DNA of 64,000 bases from an uncultured Lachnospiraceae bacterium. Lineage in GTDB: Bacteria; Bacillota; Clostridia; Lachnospirales; Lachnospiraceae. Shown here one piece after another: positions 17,264 to 24,792 of this stretch; the stretch's first letter is position 1; each line of letters opens with the position of its first letter. Position numbers and translations under genes: made by a program. The stretch is from contig CACZFF010000008.1 in the NCBI GenBank assembly GCA_902780385.1, positions 1-64,000 of the forward strand, written 5' to 3'. The notes below the pieces were generated by a model. That model was not told the origin of the DNA and made no database searches. It saw only the letters and a list, made by a program, of their open reading frames with translations.

Positions 17264-18070
17264 TCAGTGCAGATCGATCATGACAACTTCCCGCGGATTG
17301 AAGAGCCGGGGGATCGGACGGGGAGCAGTATTTGAAAGTCCCCTGGAGATGACCAGACTTCCGTGCGGGCCTCTGAAAACGCCGCCGGTATAGCGGGGCA
17401 GGATCCCCTGGCCGGGCGAATAGAGGCCGCGCCCGAACAGTCGGATCTGTCCGCCGTGGGCATGGCCGGACAGAACGAGGTCGATTGGATGATCCTTGAG
17501 CATGGGTGTCCGCAGACTCCAATACTCCGGGTGATGGCAGAGCAGTATTTTATAGCCTTCCTGCTCCTCAAATGCCCGGAGCCATCTTGTGGAAGGGTGC
17601 AGAATGAGGCCGTCGATGTGGCGCTTATCATCCGGATATGGGATGTCAGGGGCGTGTTTTCGGCGAAACCTGCGGTAATCCATCACCATGGCGGAGGTGA
17701 GGCCTCCCATCAGAAGACCTGTCTCCTGATCACGTGCCCATTCGTTGTCGAGGAGCACAGCTCCTGCAGATTTCAATGCCTGGTAGTCGGCGGGACTGGC
17801 TGTCCATTCGTGATTCCCCAGAGAAATGTAAGTCGGTGCCAGTTCTGCACAGCCCCGGATAAAAGGAAGTACTGCCGGCTGCAGATCGGCCAGATCGTCG
17901 CCTTCCTTCGTTTTGTATCCTAAAAACAGATCCCCGGTCACCGCGATCAGGGACGGCCGGCGTCGTCTGAGTATTTCCAGAGCATCACGCCCGTCTTTGC
18001 CGTGAAGATCCGATAATAATGCAATTGTGTGCGGGATCCCTGCGCGGATCCTGTAGATACGTTCTTTCAT
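17264..18070 (-). CDS. calcineurin-like metallophosphoesterase (YaeI/YkuE type)
   Basis: 268 residues from the ATG at 18070, preceded by AGAGGT. Two-metal phosphoesterase motifs are in order: ALLSDLHGKDG, VTGDLFLG, SLGNHEW, LCHHPEYW and SGHAHGGQ. The SGHAHGGQxR form and C-terminal GLSNTAPRP-like ending resemble YaeI/YkuE enzymes acting near the membrane on lipid or nucleotide phosphates. No transmembrane segment is seen, so the protein is probably cytoplasmic or peripheral. It is divergent from the PfkB kinase at 18369, with a REP palindrome between. Substrate not deducible. Confidence 0.85.
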   Translation of the reverse strand: MKERIYRIRAGIPHTIALLSDLHGKDGRDALEILRRRRPSLIAVTGDLFLGYKTKEGDDLADLQPAVLPFIRGCAELAPTYISLGNHEWTASPADYQALKSAGAVLLDNEWARDQETGLLMGGLTSAMVMDYRRFRRKHAPDIPYPDDKRHIDGLILHPSTRWLRAFEEQEGYKILLCHHPEYWSLRTPMLKDHPIDLVLSGHAHGGQIRLFGRGLYSPGQGILPRYTGGVFRGPHGSLVISRGLSNTAPRPIPRLFNPREVVMIDLH

Positions 18071-18248
18071 ACATACCTCTGATGCGGGGCATTCTTTCGC
18101 GGCAGCACTTGCCGGGCAGGTGTCTGAGGCACTTTTGCCTCCTGCCTTTTGATTACTTGCAATAATTCTATCATCATTATCCTGCGAGTGCCATGGCCCG
18201 TTGACGCTTCCTTTATCACGAATTAAAATGAAATTACAGTACAGACCG

Positions 18249-18335
18249 GGGAGACAGGGAAGGGGAGACAGGGGACGGTTCTTTGTCTCCTCCCCCCGAG
18301 GAGACAAAGAACCGTCCCCTGTCTCCCCTGTCCCC
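18249..18335. repeat. GGGGACGGTTC palindrome (REP family, copy 2)
   Basis: Two inverted copies of a roughly 30-base unit (core GGGGACGGTTCTTTGTCTCC) face each other around a six-base loop; a partial third GGGGAGACAGGG lies on the left. It sits directly upstream of the PfkB ribosome site, so it would be transcribed into that gene's leader as a very stable hairpin. Confidence 0.85.
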
Positions 18336-18368
18336 GATGGATGCCTGAATATACGGCGGGAGAAAAAA

Positions 18369-19337
18369 ATGACAGAGAATACAAACAAGGCAAATAAAAT
18401 AAATGAAAGCAAAAACTGCGATGTGCTTTGCATCGGGCAGGCGGTGATCGATTGTATCACACGCGGCCAGGAGGCGGATAAGCATCGGGAGAATGTCTTC
18501 CGGGCGGAGAAGATCGAGCTCCACATCGGCGGAGATGCGGTCAATGAGTCGATTGCCCTGGCGGATATGGGGCACAAGTCTGCGATCGCCTGCGGTGTCG
18601 GAACAGATCTCGCGGGAAATCTGCTCCGTTCAGAGCTGGCCAACCGGGGCGTAGACACTTCGGGGATCACCGTTATGGAATCCCTCACCACACCGATTGC
18701 TCAGCTGGTGGTGCATCAGGACGGCGGACGACACTCCATCAACAGCAGGGCGACGATGCTGGAAGGGTACCTGCCCGATCCCGGAATGCCGCAGATCAGG
18801 GGCGCACGCATTGTGTCTTTCGCCAGCCTGTTCCGTGCTCCGCTCGACCAGGCGGAGGAGGTCCGCAGGCTTATGCACGCGGCCAAAGAGGCAGGGGCGC
18901 TGATCAGTGTGGATACAAAGCTTCCGACCTTCCGGGAGCTGAAAATGGAGGAACTGGCGGATGTATGGCCGCTCGTTGACTATTTCTTCCCGAATGAAAA
19001 AGAGGCGGCTTATCATTCCGGGATCGATGAGGATGGCGGAAACACAGAAGAGCATTTCCGCAAAATGACAGAGTATTTCCTCAGCTGCGGGATGAAAAAT
19101 GTGATCATTAAGGCAGGTGCGGACGGCTGCTATATCAATAACGCGGAAGGCTTCCGGCATCTTCCTGCCCTCCCTGTCGAGGTCGTGGATTCGACCGGCG
19201 CAGGTGACAACTTTGTCGCGGGATTTCTGTCCGGCCTGCTGCGGGGTGAGGAGATCATGGCCTGTGCGGAAAGAGGGCGCGCAAGGGCTGCGCAGTGCAT
19301 CTCGAGGATGGGTGCCAGCGAGCGTCAATTAGAGTAA
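18369..19337 (+). CDS. PfkB family carbohydrate kinase
   Basis: 322 residues. GGDAVNESIALADMG is PfkB signature 1 and VDSTGAGDNFVAGFLSGLL signature 2 with catalytic Asp. It is the closest relative in this window of the kinase at 1754 (same GGDAxNE block, SFASLF strand and layout). The ATG at 18369 follows GGCGGGAG; the first 17 residues are a polar extension (TENTNKANKIN) before the fold begins at CDVLCIGQAVID. The stop codon falls inside a 10-bp tandem array that starts at 19321, so the last few residues are repeat-encoded. Substrate unknown. Confidence 0.88.
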   Translation: MTENTNKANKINESKNCDVLCIGQAVIDCITRGQEADKHRENVFRAEKIELHIGGDAVNESIALADMGHKSAIACGVGTDLAGNLLRSELANRGVDTSGITVMESLTTPIAQLVVHQDGGRHSINSRATMLEGYLPDPGMPQIRGARIVSFASLFRAPLDQAEEVRRLMHAAKEAGALISVDTKLPTFRELKMEELADVWPLVDYFFPNEKEAAYHSGIDEDGGNTEEHFRKMTEYFLSCGMKNVIIKAGADGCYINNAEGFRHLPALPVEVVDSTGAGDNFVAGFLSGLLRGEEIMACAERGRARAAQCISRMGASERQLE

Positions 19338-19400
19338 ATGAGCATCAATGTGCGTCATTGGAAGTGACTGAGAGTCAATGGAAGTCATTGAGAGTCAATG
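19321..19400. repeat. eight-unit 10-bp tandem array across the kinase stop codon
   Basis: Eight consecutive 10-base units with consensus near AGAGTCAATG (variants AGCATCAATG, GAAGTCATTG, TGCGTCATTG), running from inside the last codons of the kinase into the spacer. The period equals about one DNA helical turn. The last three units are nearly identical and the first ones are most diverged. Confidence 0.8.
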
Positions 19401-19419
19401 AGAGGATAAAATGTAGAAT

Positions 19420-19470
19420 AAAAAAGCAGCGGTATGATTCCTGTCAGAGGGATCATGCCGCTGCGGTCTT
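19420..19470 (-). terminator. terminator of the DUF6465-type gene
   Basis: A 16-bp stem with one mismatch (GCAGCGGCATGATCC / GGAATCATACCGCTGC read on the minus strand) followed by TTTTTTA on the minus strand, about 50 bases past the stop. Confidence 0.75.
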
Positions 19471-19515
19471 TATGATATTGTTGTACTTTTATGTCATTGC
19501 TGCATTGATGAAAGA

Positions 19516-19800
19516 TCAGAACAGATCGACAGCACCTGTCACGTCGCCGTTGATCACATAGTATGCCTTGCCTTCTTCAGCCTTGACATAGATATCAACA
19601 GAAGTGACTTCGCCGTCAAAAGCAGCTTTTACTTTCTCGATAACAGCATCGTATGTAGTGCTCTGGTCAGCAGAGGACTGGATCACGAAATTCGGAACCA
19701 CTTTTTTCTTGCGGGGTTTTGCTGCAGGGGTTTTCTTGACAACTTTCTTCTCTGCCGCTGTGGGAGCAGCTGCAGCGTCTTTTTTGGTAACTCTGGCCAT
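19516..19800 (-). CDS. small DUF6465-like protein with Lys/Ala-rich N-terminal tail
   Basis: 94 residues. The first 36 are strongly basic and Ala/Pro/Lys-rich (KKTPAAKPRKKKVV), like a histone H1 or nucleoid-protein tail. Residues 37-94 are a compact acidic domain ending DIYVKAEEGKAYYVINGDVT, matching what I recall of DUF6465 proteins, common in Lachnospiraceae and without known function. A strong GGAGG lies eight bases upstream, and a good promoter precedes it, so expression may be high. Nucleic-acid binding by the tail is inference. Confidence 0.75.
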   Translation of the reverse strand: MARVTKKDAAAAPTAAEKKVVKKTPAAKPRKKKVVPNFVIQSSADQSTTYDAVIEKVKAAFDGEVTSVDIYVKAEEGKAYYVINGDVTGAVDLF

Positions 19801-19851
19801 AATATGCGCCTCCTGTAATAATGATTAGTGTGTAAAAAAATTACGCACAAT

Positions 19852-19880
19852 AATTTAGTATGATTATTCAGGATTGTCAA
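19852..19880 (-). promoter_or_regulatory. strong promoter of the DUF6465-type gene
   Basis: On the minus strand, consensus TTGACA, 17-base spacer and TAAATT, about 50 bases upstream of the start at 19800. Confidence 0.65.
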
Positions 19881-19958
19881 GTTTTTATTCTGCAGCGGGA
19901 ATCTTATCTGAAATCTGCGAAAACTTCTTCTGTGAAAACTTATTTGTATTCCGGCTTA

Positions 19959-20140
19959 TTATTCTGCAATGGAAATATTATAGGTCTTGTAGGTGTCGTT
20001 GTCGTATTCCGGGACCGCCGATCGCAATGAGGGAATCGGTTGTGTAAAAGAGGGCATCATCGGAATTTTCCGTCACTTCCGTTCCGGTATAAGTCTGATC
20101 ATTTTGCTTTATAAAAAACGGTTTTTGTTGCACGAAATAT
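19959..20140 (-). pseudogene. possible frameshifted gene remnant
   Basis: Read on the minus strand, one frame gives a protein-like stretch (TYTGTEVTENSDDALFYTTD, then SLIAIGG). A shift near 20010 continues as EYDNDTYKTYNISIAE and a stop at 19959. Either frame alone is interrupted. There is no start or ribosome site. It looks like the decayed C-terminal end of a secreted or surface protein, but the stretch is too short to name and could be chance. Confidence 0.25.
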
Positions 20141-20200
20141 TCTTTTCTTTTATTCTGTGATTAGCTGCGTGCTGACGGTTTTTTTGATGAGGTAACAGCT

Positions 20201-21562
20201 ATGGAATATGGAGCGCTGACACTGATCCCGATCGTTTTTATCATTGTGACGGCGATTGTGACGAGAAAATCTTTTGAATCGCTGATGGCCGGTTCCGTGA
20301 TCGCCTGTATCATTATGCACGGTACAGGCTTTTTCCTTCCGTGGATGGAAATATTGCTTGAGGCCCTCTCGGATCCGGAAAATCAGTGGGTCATTCTGGT
20401 GTGCGGGCTGTTCGGAAGCCTGATCGCGCTGCTGCGGGAATCTGAGGGAACGAGCGGCTTTATCCACATCGGGGAACGTCTCTGCAAAACAGGACGCGGC
20501 GCACTGCTGGGGACTTTTATCCTGGGTGCCGTGATTTTCGTGGACGACTATCTCAACATGCTGACAGTCGGAACCTGCATGCGGCCGATCTGTGACCGCC
20601 GCAAGGTTCCGCGCGAGGCTCTGGCTTATCTGCTTGACTCTACCGGGACGCCGATCTGCGTGCTGCTTCCTTTTTCAACGTGGACAGCCTTTTATATCTC
20701 TCTTTTCATGAAGGAGGAGGCTGTGCAGGCCATGGGCTTTGAGTCCGGCCTCTCCATGTATATGCAGACCATTCCCTATATTTTTTACGCGATCATCGCC
20801 GTCATCATGGTCTTTTTGTTTGCCATGGGCTGGATGCCTAAGATCGGTCCGATGAAAAAAGCCTATGAGCGAGTGAAAAAAAGCGGAAGGACCTATAGTG
20901 AAGAGAGTGAAAAATATAATCTGGAGGCAGAAGATGAGAGAGCAGAGGGGAGTGTCGTGGATTTCCTGCTTCCCGTCTTTGCCCTGATCGTGATCACGAT
21001 CATCTCCGACGATATCCTGGCGGCTGTTATTGTGACCCTGCTGCTATGCCTTGTTTTGTATGTTCCGCGAAAGAAGATAACTTTTTCCCAGTGGAGCGAG
21101 CTTCTGATCAGCGGTTTCTGCGAAATGATGCCCACGCTGGCGATCCTGGCAGGCGCTTTTACGGTCGCGCGCTGCTGCAATGCAATGCATCTTCCGGAAT
21201 ATGTCATTTCCACAGTGCAGCCTTTTGTGACGCCGCAGACCTATCCCATGATCATTTTCCTTGTCGTGTCGGTCCTGACCTTTGCGACGAGCTCAACCTG
21301 GGGAATTTCCACGATCGTCATTCCCATCATTATCCCTCTGGCGGCGGCGGTCGATGCTAATCTCATCCTCACCATGGCAGCCATTCTCTCGGGCAGCGCT
21401 TTCGGAAGTCACGCCTGCTTCTATTCGGACGCGACAGTGCTCGCCTCTGCTGCTTCGCGGATCGAAAATATGGAGCATGCCTTCACACAGATTCCCTATG
21501 CAGCAATCGGGGCCGCCCTCACTTGTGTGTGCCTGCTTGTCAGCGGCTTTGTCCTTGGTTAG
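20201..21562 (+). CDS. NhaC family Na+/H+ (or organic acid) antiporter
   Basis: 453 residues with about 11-12 membrane segments. NhaC-type landmarks: FVDDYLNMLTVGTCMRPICD near residue 115, LDSTGTPICVLLPFSTW, the re-entrant TSSTWGISTIVIPIIIPLA near 365, and GSAFGSHACFYSDATVLAS near 400. The family exchanges sodium for protons, or carboxylates such as malate and lactate; the substrate cannot be told. A cytoplasmic loop at 225-250 is charged. The start has GAGGT seven bases upstream. A half REP follows the stop, with no conventional terminator seen. Confidence 0.88.
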   Translation: MEYGALTLIPIVFIIVTAIVTRKSFESLMAGSVIACIIMHGTGFFLPWMEILLEALSDPENQWVILVCGLFGSLIALLRESEGTSGFIHIGERLCKTGRGALLGTFILGAVIFVDDYLNMLTVGTCMRPICDRRKVPREALAYLLDSTGTPICVLLPFSTWTAFYISLFMKEEAVQAMGFESGLSMYMQTIPYIFYAIIAVIMVFLFAMGWMPKIGPMKKAYERVKKSGRTYSEESEKYNLEAEDERAEGSVVDFLLPVFALIVITIISDDILAAVIVTLLLCLVLYVPRKKITFSQWSELLISGFCEMMPTLAILAGAFTVARCCNAMHLPEYVISTVQPFVTPQTYPMIIFLVVSVLTFATSSTWGISTIVIPIIIPLAAAVDANLILTMAAILSGSAFGSHACFYSDATVLASAASRIENMEHAFTQIPYAAIGAALTCVCLLVSGFVLG

Positions 21563-21577
21563 CAGCGGTGGAAATAT

Positions 21578-21614
21578 GGAGACAAAGAACCGTCCCCTGT
21601 CTCCCCGTCCCCCC
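21578..21614. repeat. GGGGACGGTTC half-palindrome (REP family, copy 3)
   Basis: One unit only (GGAGACAAAGAACCGTCCCC, then TGTCTCCCC) with the same core as the full copy at 18249, 16 bases after the antiporter stop. Confidence 0.75.
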
Positions 21615-21673
21615 TTGGAGTATGACATTAACAATTAATGTACAAAGTATGCACATTTTTGCTGAAATTATTG

Positions 21674-21746
21674 TATAATACTTATAGCAGGCATCTTGTT
21701 TCGTTTCGGTTGTTGCAGAATAGTTAGTTCACACATGTTTGTGAAC
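21674..21746 (+). promoter_or_regulatory. promoter and inverted repeat upstream of the PRTase-like gene
   Basis: TATAAT at 21674-21679 is a perfect -10 box; no good -35 is at 17 bases. Downstream, in the expected leader, GTTCACA / TGTGAAC form a 7-bp inverted repeat (21727-21746), either an operator or an RNA hairpin. Confidence 0.5.
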
Positions 21747-21786
21747 GCGAGACCATAGCCACACATTTTTATTGAGGGAGGATACT

Positions 21787-22425
21787 ATGCAGAGTTATAC
21801 AAAGATGCGTTCTACCCGGCACCATGATGTCATTATGAAAGTGATCCCCGGACACTTTGTAACTCCGAACTCTCATATCAACTATTATATCGATATGACG
21901 ACGATGAAGACCAGACAGAACGAAGCAATGGCGGCTGCACGCGCAATGAGTGAGAACTACGTGGTCAGCACGGTTGTGGATACGATCGTCTGCATGGATG
22001 GTATGGAAGTAATCGGTGCCTACATGGCAGAGGAGCTCACTCGCGCCGGCATTATGTCCATGAATGCCCACAAGACCATTTATATCATGTCTCCGGAGTA
22101 CGATCTTTCGGGCCAGATGATTGTCAGGGAAAACAATCAGATGATGGTCCGCGGCAAGCATGTCCTGCTTCTCCTCGCATCAGCGACCACCGGTCAGACG
22201 ATTGCCCGCGCCCAGGAGTCCATTAACTATTACGGCGGGACCATCGTAGGTATTTCAGCTATTTATTCCGCGGTCAGCAAGGTCATGGATTATTCGATCC
22301 ACGCGCTCTACACCGCGGCAGATCTTCCGGATTACAGGTCCTACTCACCGGCCAACTGCAAGATGTGCCAGAACAACGAGCCCATCGACGCGATCTGCAA
22401 CGGCTTCGGATACTCCAGGCTGTAA
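21787..22425 (+). CDS. type I phosphoribosyltransferase-like protein with degenerate PRPP motif
   Basis: 212 residues resembling proteins labelled orotate phosphoribosyltransferase in Lachnospiraceae. The fold signature is present (NYYIDMTTMKTRQNEA, VVSTVVDTIVCMDGMEVIG), but the PRPP loop reads HVLLLLASATTGQTI at residues 125-138. The usual acidic pair (DD or ED) before xTTG is replaced by Ala-Ser. That pair holds the PRPP ribose, so catalysis is doubtful; a sensory or regulatory role is possible. A short Cys cluster (CKMCQNN) lies near the C-terminus. ATG at 21787 follows GGGAGG. It is transcribed alone, and no pyr genes adjoin. Confidence 0.75.
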   Translation: MQSYTKMRSTRHHDVIMKVIPGHFVTPNSHINYYIDMTTMKTRQNEAMAAARAMSENYVVSTVVDTIVCMDGMEVIGAYMAEELTRAGIMSMNAHKTIYIMSPEYDLSGQMIVRENNQMMVRGKHVLLLLASATTGQTIARAQESINYYGGTIVGISAIYSAVSKVMDYSIHALYTAADLPDYRSYSPANCKMCQNNEPIDAICNGFGYSRL

Positions 22426-22498
22426 TTGAATTAGTTACCGCCACACCCGGACAAGGGTGAGACAGGAAGATAAAAAGCAAATAAACAGCAAATAAGCA

Positions 22499-22545
22499 GT
22501 TCAGACCGCCTCAGACCCTGAAGCGGCCTGAACTGTTATTTTTAC
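22499..22545 (+). terminator. terminator after the PRTase-like gene
   Basis: AGTTCAG-CCGC pairs with GCGG-CTGAACT, one internal mismatch, followed by GTTATTTTT. Confidence 0.75.
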
Positions 22546-22589
22546 GGTTTGTTTATCGGTTGGTTTTAGGTATACAAAAATACAAAATG

Positions 22590-22668
22590 TTGACAAATAA
22601 AAAAAACGGCGCTATATTCTTATAGAAACAAAGGCGTTCGGAGGTTCGTCTCCGAAGGCTTTTTTTTG
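22590..22668 (+). promoter_or_regulatory. strong promoter with immediate terminator-like hairpin (copy 1)
   Basis: TTGACA, 17 bases, TATATT (22590-22618). Starting a few bases after the expected transcription start, GCGTTCGGAG and CTCCGAAGGC form a hairpin directly followed by eight T's (22660-22667). The RNA would be about 45 nt unless read-through occurs, so this is either a small RNA or an attenuator for the symporter 340 bases downstream. A clear relative of the whole unit sits at 24679. Confidence 0.65.
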
Positions 22669-22780
22669 AGTCATCAGGAATGCGTTCTTTTAAAGCGGTA
22701 ATCTGATACAGCGGCGTACCGCTCCGCTGTGAACGGATGAAGTAATAAAAAAGAAAGGCATTACAGGACAAGGGATTATT

Positions 22781-22950
22781 GTTACTGTACAGACCCACCT
22801 GAAATTCGAGGAGTTTTGCGCGTGTTTTCCGCGCAAAACCCGAGTTGTACGGCGCGCGGCGGCGCATATGCGAATCGACAATGCGAAGCTTTGTTAGCGC
22901 CGCGCGCAGCGTTACATGTACACGCCCTTCGAGAGGTCGTGTACTGTAAC
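22781..22950 (+). mobile_element. MITE-like element with 11-bp inverted ends and 8-bp target duplication
   Basis: Ends GTTACTGTACA and TGTACTGTAAC are inverted with one mismatch. Both flanks carry the identical 8-mer GGATTATT (22773-22780 and 22951-22958), as a transposition target duplication would. Inside are two strong helices: GTTTTGCGCG / CGCGCAAAAC, and a GC-rich arm GCGCGCGG / CCGCGCGC around 22851-22907. No coding frame is seen. A relative with different but base-paired stems lies at 45677, and the first 24 bases recur inverted at 60697-60720. It sits in the symporter leader. Confidence 0.7.
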
Positions 22951-23005
22951 GGATTATTCCTGCGGCTCATTGCAGCATAAAGATCGGTTTTAGAAGGAGG
23001 AAGCA

Positions 23006-24562
23006 ATGTCGGGGTTATTGACGACAGGAAGCGGTATGGCAGCTGTCACTGCCATTGAACAGATCACAAAGATCAACGGTGCGGTCAACGGATTTGTATG
23101 GGGACTTCCCATGCTGATCCTTCTGGTCGGAACAGGCATTTTGATGACACTTCTGACCAGGTTTTTCCAGATCACGCACATAAAGCATTGGTTTTCGAAG
23201 ACCATCGGTGCCGTTTTTACAGATAGACATGTCACGGCCCACACTGCAAAAGAGGATAAGTCCATCAGCCAGTTCCAGAGTCTGTGTACAGCCCTGGCAG
23301 CCACGATCGGTACCGGTAATATCGCAGGTGTCGCGGCGGCGATCGTCTCGGGCGGACCGGGCGCGATCTTCTGGATGTGGATCGTCTCCTTCTTCGGTAT
23401 GATGACAAACTTCTCTGAAAACGTCCTGGGTATTTACTACCGCCGTAAAAATGAAGTCGGCGAGTGGTGCGGCGGAGCCATGTACTATCTGCACGATGGT
23501 CTCGGCTCAAAACCCGGATGTAAGCAGATCGGCGCGGTCCTTGCAGTGCTCTTCAGTGTATTCTGCACGATCGCCTCTTTCGGTATCGGCAACATGAGCC
23601 AGGTCAACACGATCAGTGCCAACCTCAACCAGGTATTCACCATTCCCACTTATGTCACAGGCATCATCCTGATGATCCTTGCGGCGCTCGTGATCATCGG
23701 CGGTATCAAGCGTATCGCGGCTGTCACCGAGAAGCTCGTGCCCTTCATGGCTATTGCCTATGTTCTGGGTGCGCTCATTATCGTGATCGCGCATATCGGC
23801 ATGATCCCTGCTGTCTTTGCTTCCATTATCCGCGGCGCTTTCGCCATGAAGGCTGTCGGCGGCGGTATCACAGGTTACGGCATCAAGCTGGCTGTCACCT
23901 GGGGTATGAAGCGAGGCGTCTTCTCCAATGAGGCAGGTCTTGGTTCTTCCGTCATGGTCCACTCGGCCTCCAATATCCGCGAGCCTGTCATGCAGGGTAT
24001 GTGGGGTATCTTTGAAGTCTTTGCGGACACCATCATCGTATGTTCCCTGACTGCGTTCGCGATCCTTTCGAGCGGTGTTGTCGACCTCAATACCGGTGAG
24101 ATGATCTCCGATTCCGCCAGTACGGCACTGGTCTCCGAGGCCTTCTCCTCCGTCTTCGGCAAGGCGGGCGGCGCTTTCATCGCTCTGGCCATCCTGCTGT
24201 TCGCGTTTTCCACTGTTCTGGGCTGGAGCCAGTACGGCATGCGCGGATTCGAGTATCTGTTCGGAACGAAAGCCACTATTATTTACCGCACAATTTTCGT
24301 GCTCTTCATTTTCGTCGGTTCCACCATGGAACTGCAGCTGGCATGGGACCTGTCCGATACCTTCAACGGCCTCATGGCCATCCCCAACCTGATCGGTGTT
24401 CTGGCCTGCAGCGGAACAGTCTTTGCAGTTACAAAGAACTATGTGGACCGTGTCATCCACCACAAGAATATCGAGCCTATGTACTCTGCTCTTGATCACG
24501 TGCAGGAAATGCACAAGAGAGAGATTGCCCAGGCAAAGAAGAACAAGAAGAAAAAGAAATAA
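23006..24562 (+). CDS. AGCS family sodium:amino acid (alanine/glycine) symporter
   Basis: 518 residues, about 11 membrane segments. Family landmarks: FQSLCTALAATIGTGNIAGV near residue 92, GGPGAIFWMW, GGAMYYL, GIKRIAAVTEKLVPFMA and WGMKRGVFSNEAGLGSS near 310. It imports small neutral amino acids such as alanine or glycine with sodium. The tail ends in a lysine run (KKNKKKKK). AGAAGGAGG precedes the ATG. The leader holds a MITE-like element and a promoter-proximal terminator; I looked for a glycine riboswitch there and did not find its conserved cores. Confidence 0.92.
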   Translation: MSGLLTTGSGMAAVTAIEQITKINGAVNGFVWGLPMLILLVGTGILMTLLTRFFQITHIKHWFSKTIGAVFTDRHVTAHTAKEDKSISQFQSLCTALAATIGTGNIAGVAAAIVSGGPGAIFWMWIVSFFGMMTNFSENVLGIYYRRKNEVGEWCGGAMYYLHDGLGSKPGCKQIGAVLAVLFSVFCTIASFGIGNMSQVNTISANLNQVFTIPTYVTGIILMILAALVIIGGIKRIAAVTEKLVPFMAIAYVLGALIIVIAHIGMIPAVFASIIRGAFAMKAVGGGITGYGIKLAVTWGMKRGVFSNEAGLGSSVMVHSASNIREPVMQGMWGIFEVFADTIIVCSLTAFAILSSGVVDLNTGEMISDSASTALVSEAFSSVFGKAGGAFIALAILLFAFSTVLGWSQYGMRGFEYLFGTKATIIYRTIFVLFIFVGSTMELQLAWDLSDTFNGLMAIPNLIGVLACSGTVFAVTKNYVDRVIHHKNIEPMYSALDHVQEMHKREIAQAKKNKKKKK

Positions 24563-24678
24563 TAATGCTGACCGGTCTGCAAGGTGGTATTGTGCGGACC
24601 CGCTTTAAACGCGAGGGCGTGTAACCGTCGGCGTGTAATTGCCGGATGGAGTGACGTGCCGGGGCCAAGTGTCTTCGG

Positions 24679-24749
24679 TTGACACCGGCAAAATTCAGCG
24701 ATATATTACTTATGGAAATAAGGCGTCCGGAGCCGCGTCTCCGGGCGCC
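24679..24749 (+). promoter_or_regulatory. strong promoter with promoter-proximal hairpin (copy 2)
   Basis: TTGACA, 17 bases, TATATT (24679-24707), then GGCGTCCGGAG / CTCCGGGCGCC at 24722-24749. Promoter boxes, spacing, the TTAT-GAAA-AAGGCGT stretch and hairpin shape match copy 1 at 22590, with base pairs exchanged in the stem. Here no long T-run follows. The -35 box lies inside a GTGTC / GACAC hairpin. It would drive the small membrane protein gene at 24793. Confidence 0.65.
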
Positions 24750-24792
24750 TGTTCTGTTATAAGAGGGTGATGACGAAGGGGGTAATAGTCAC

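Noticed and set aside
22669..23005. Glycine riboswitch in the symporter leader
   Set aside because: AGCS genes often have one, so I searched for its conserved cores and pairing; the region is instead a MITE-like element and simple spacer.
23507..24514. 335-residue minus-strand frame opposite the symporter
   Set aside because: Asp/His-rich nonsense composition, typical of the complement of membrane-protein codons; the symporter frame has clear family motifs.
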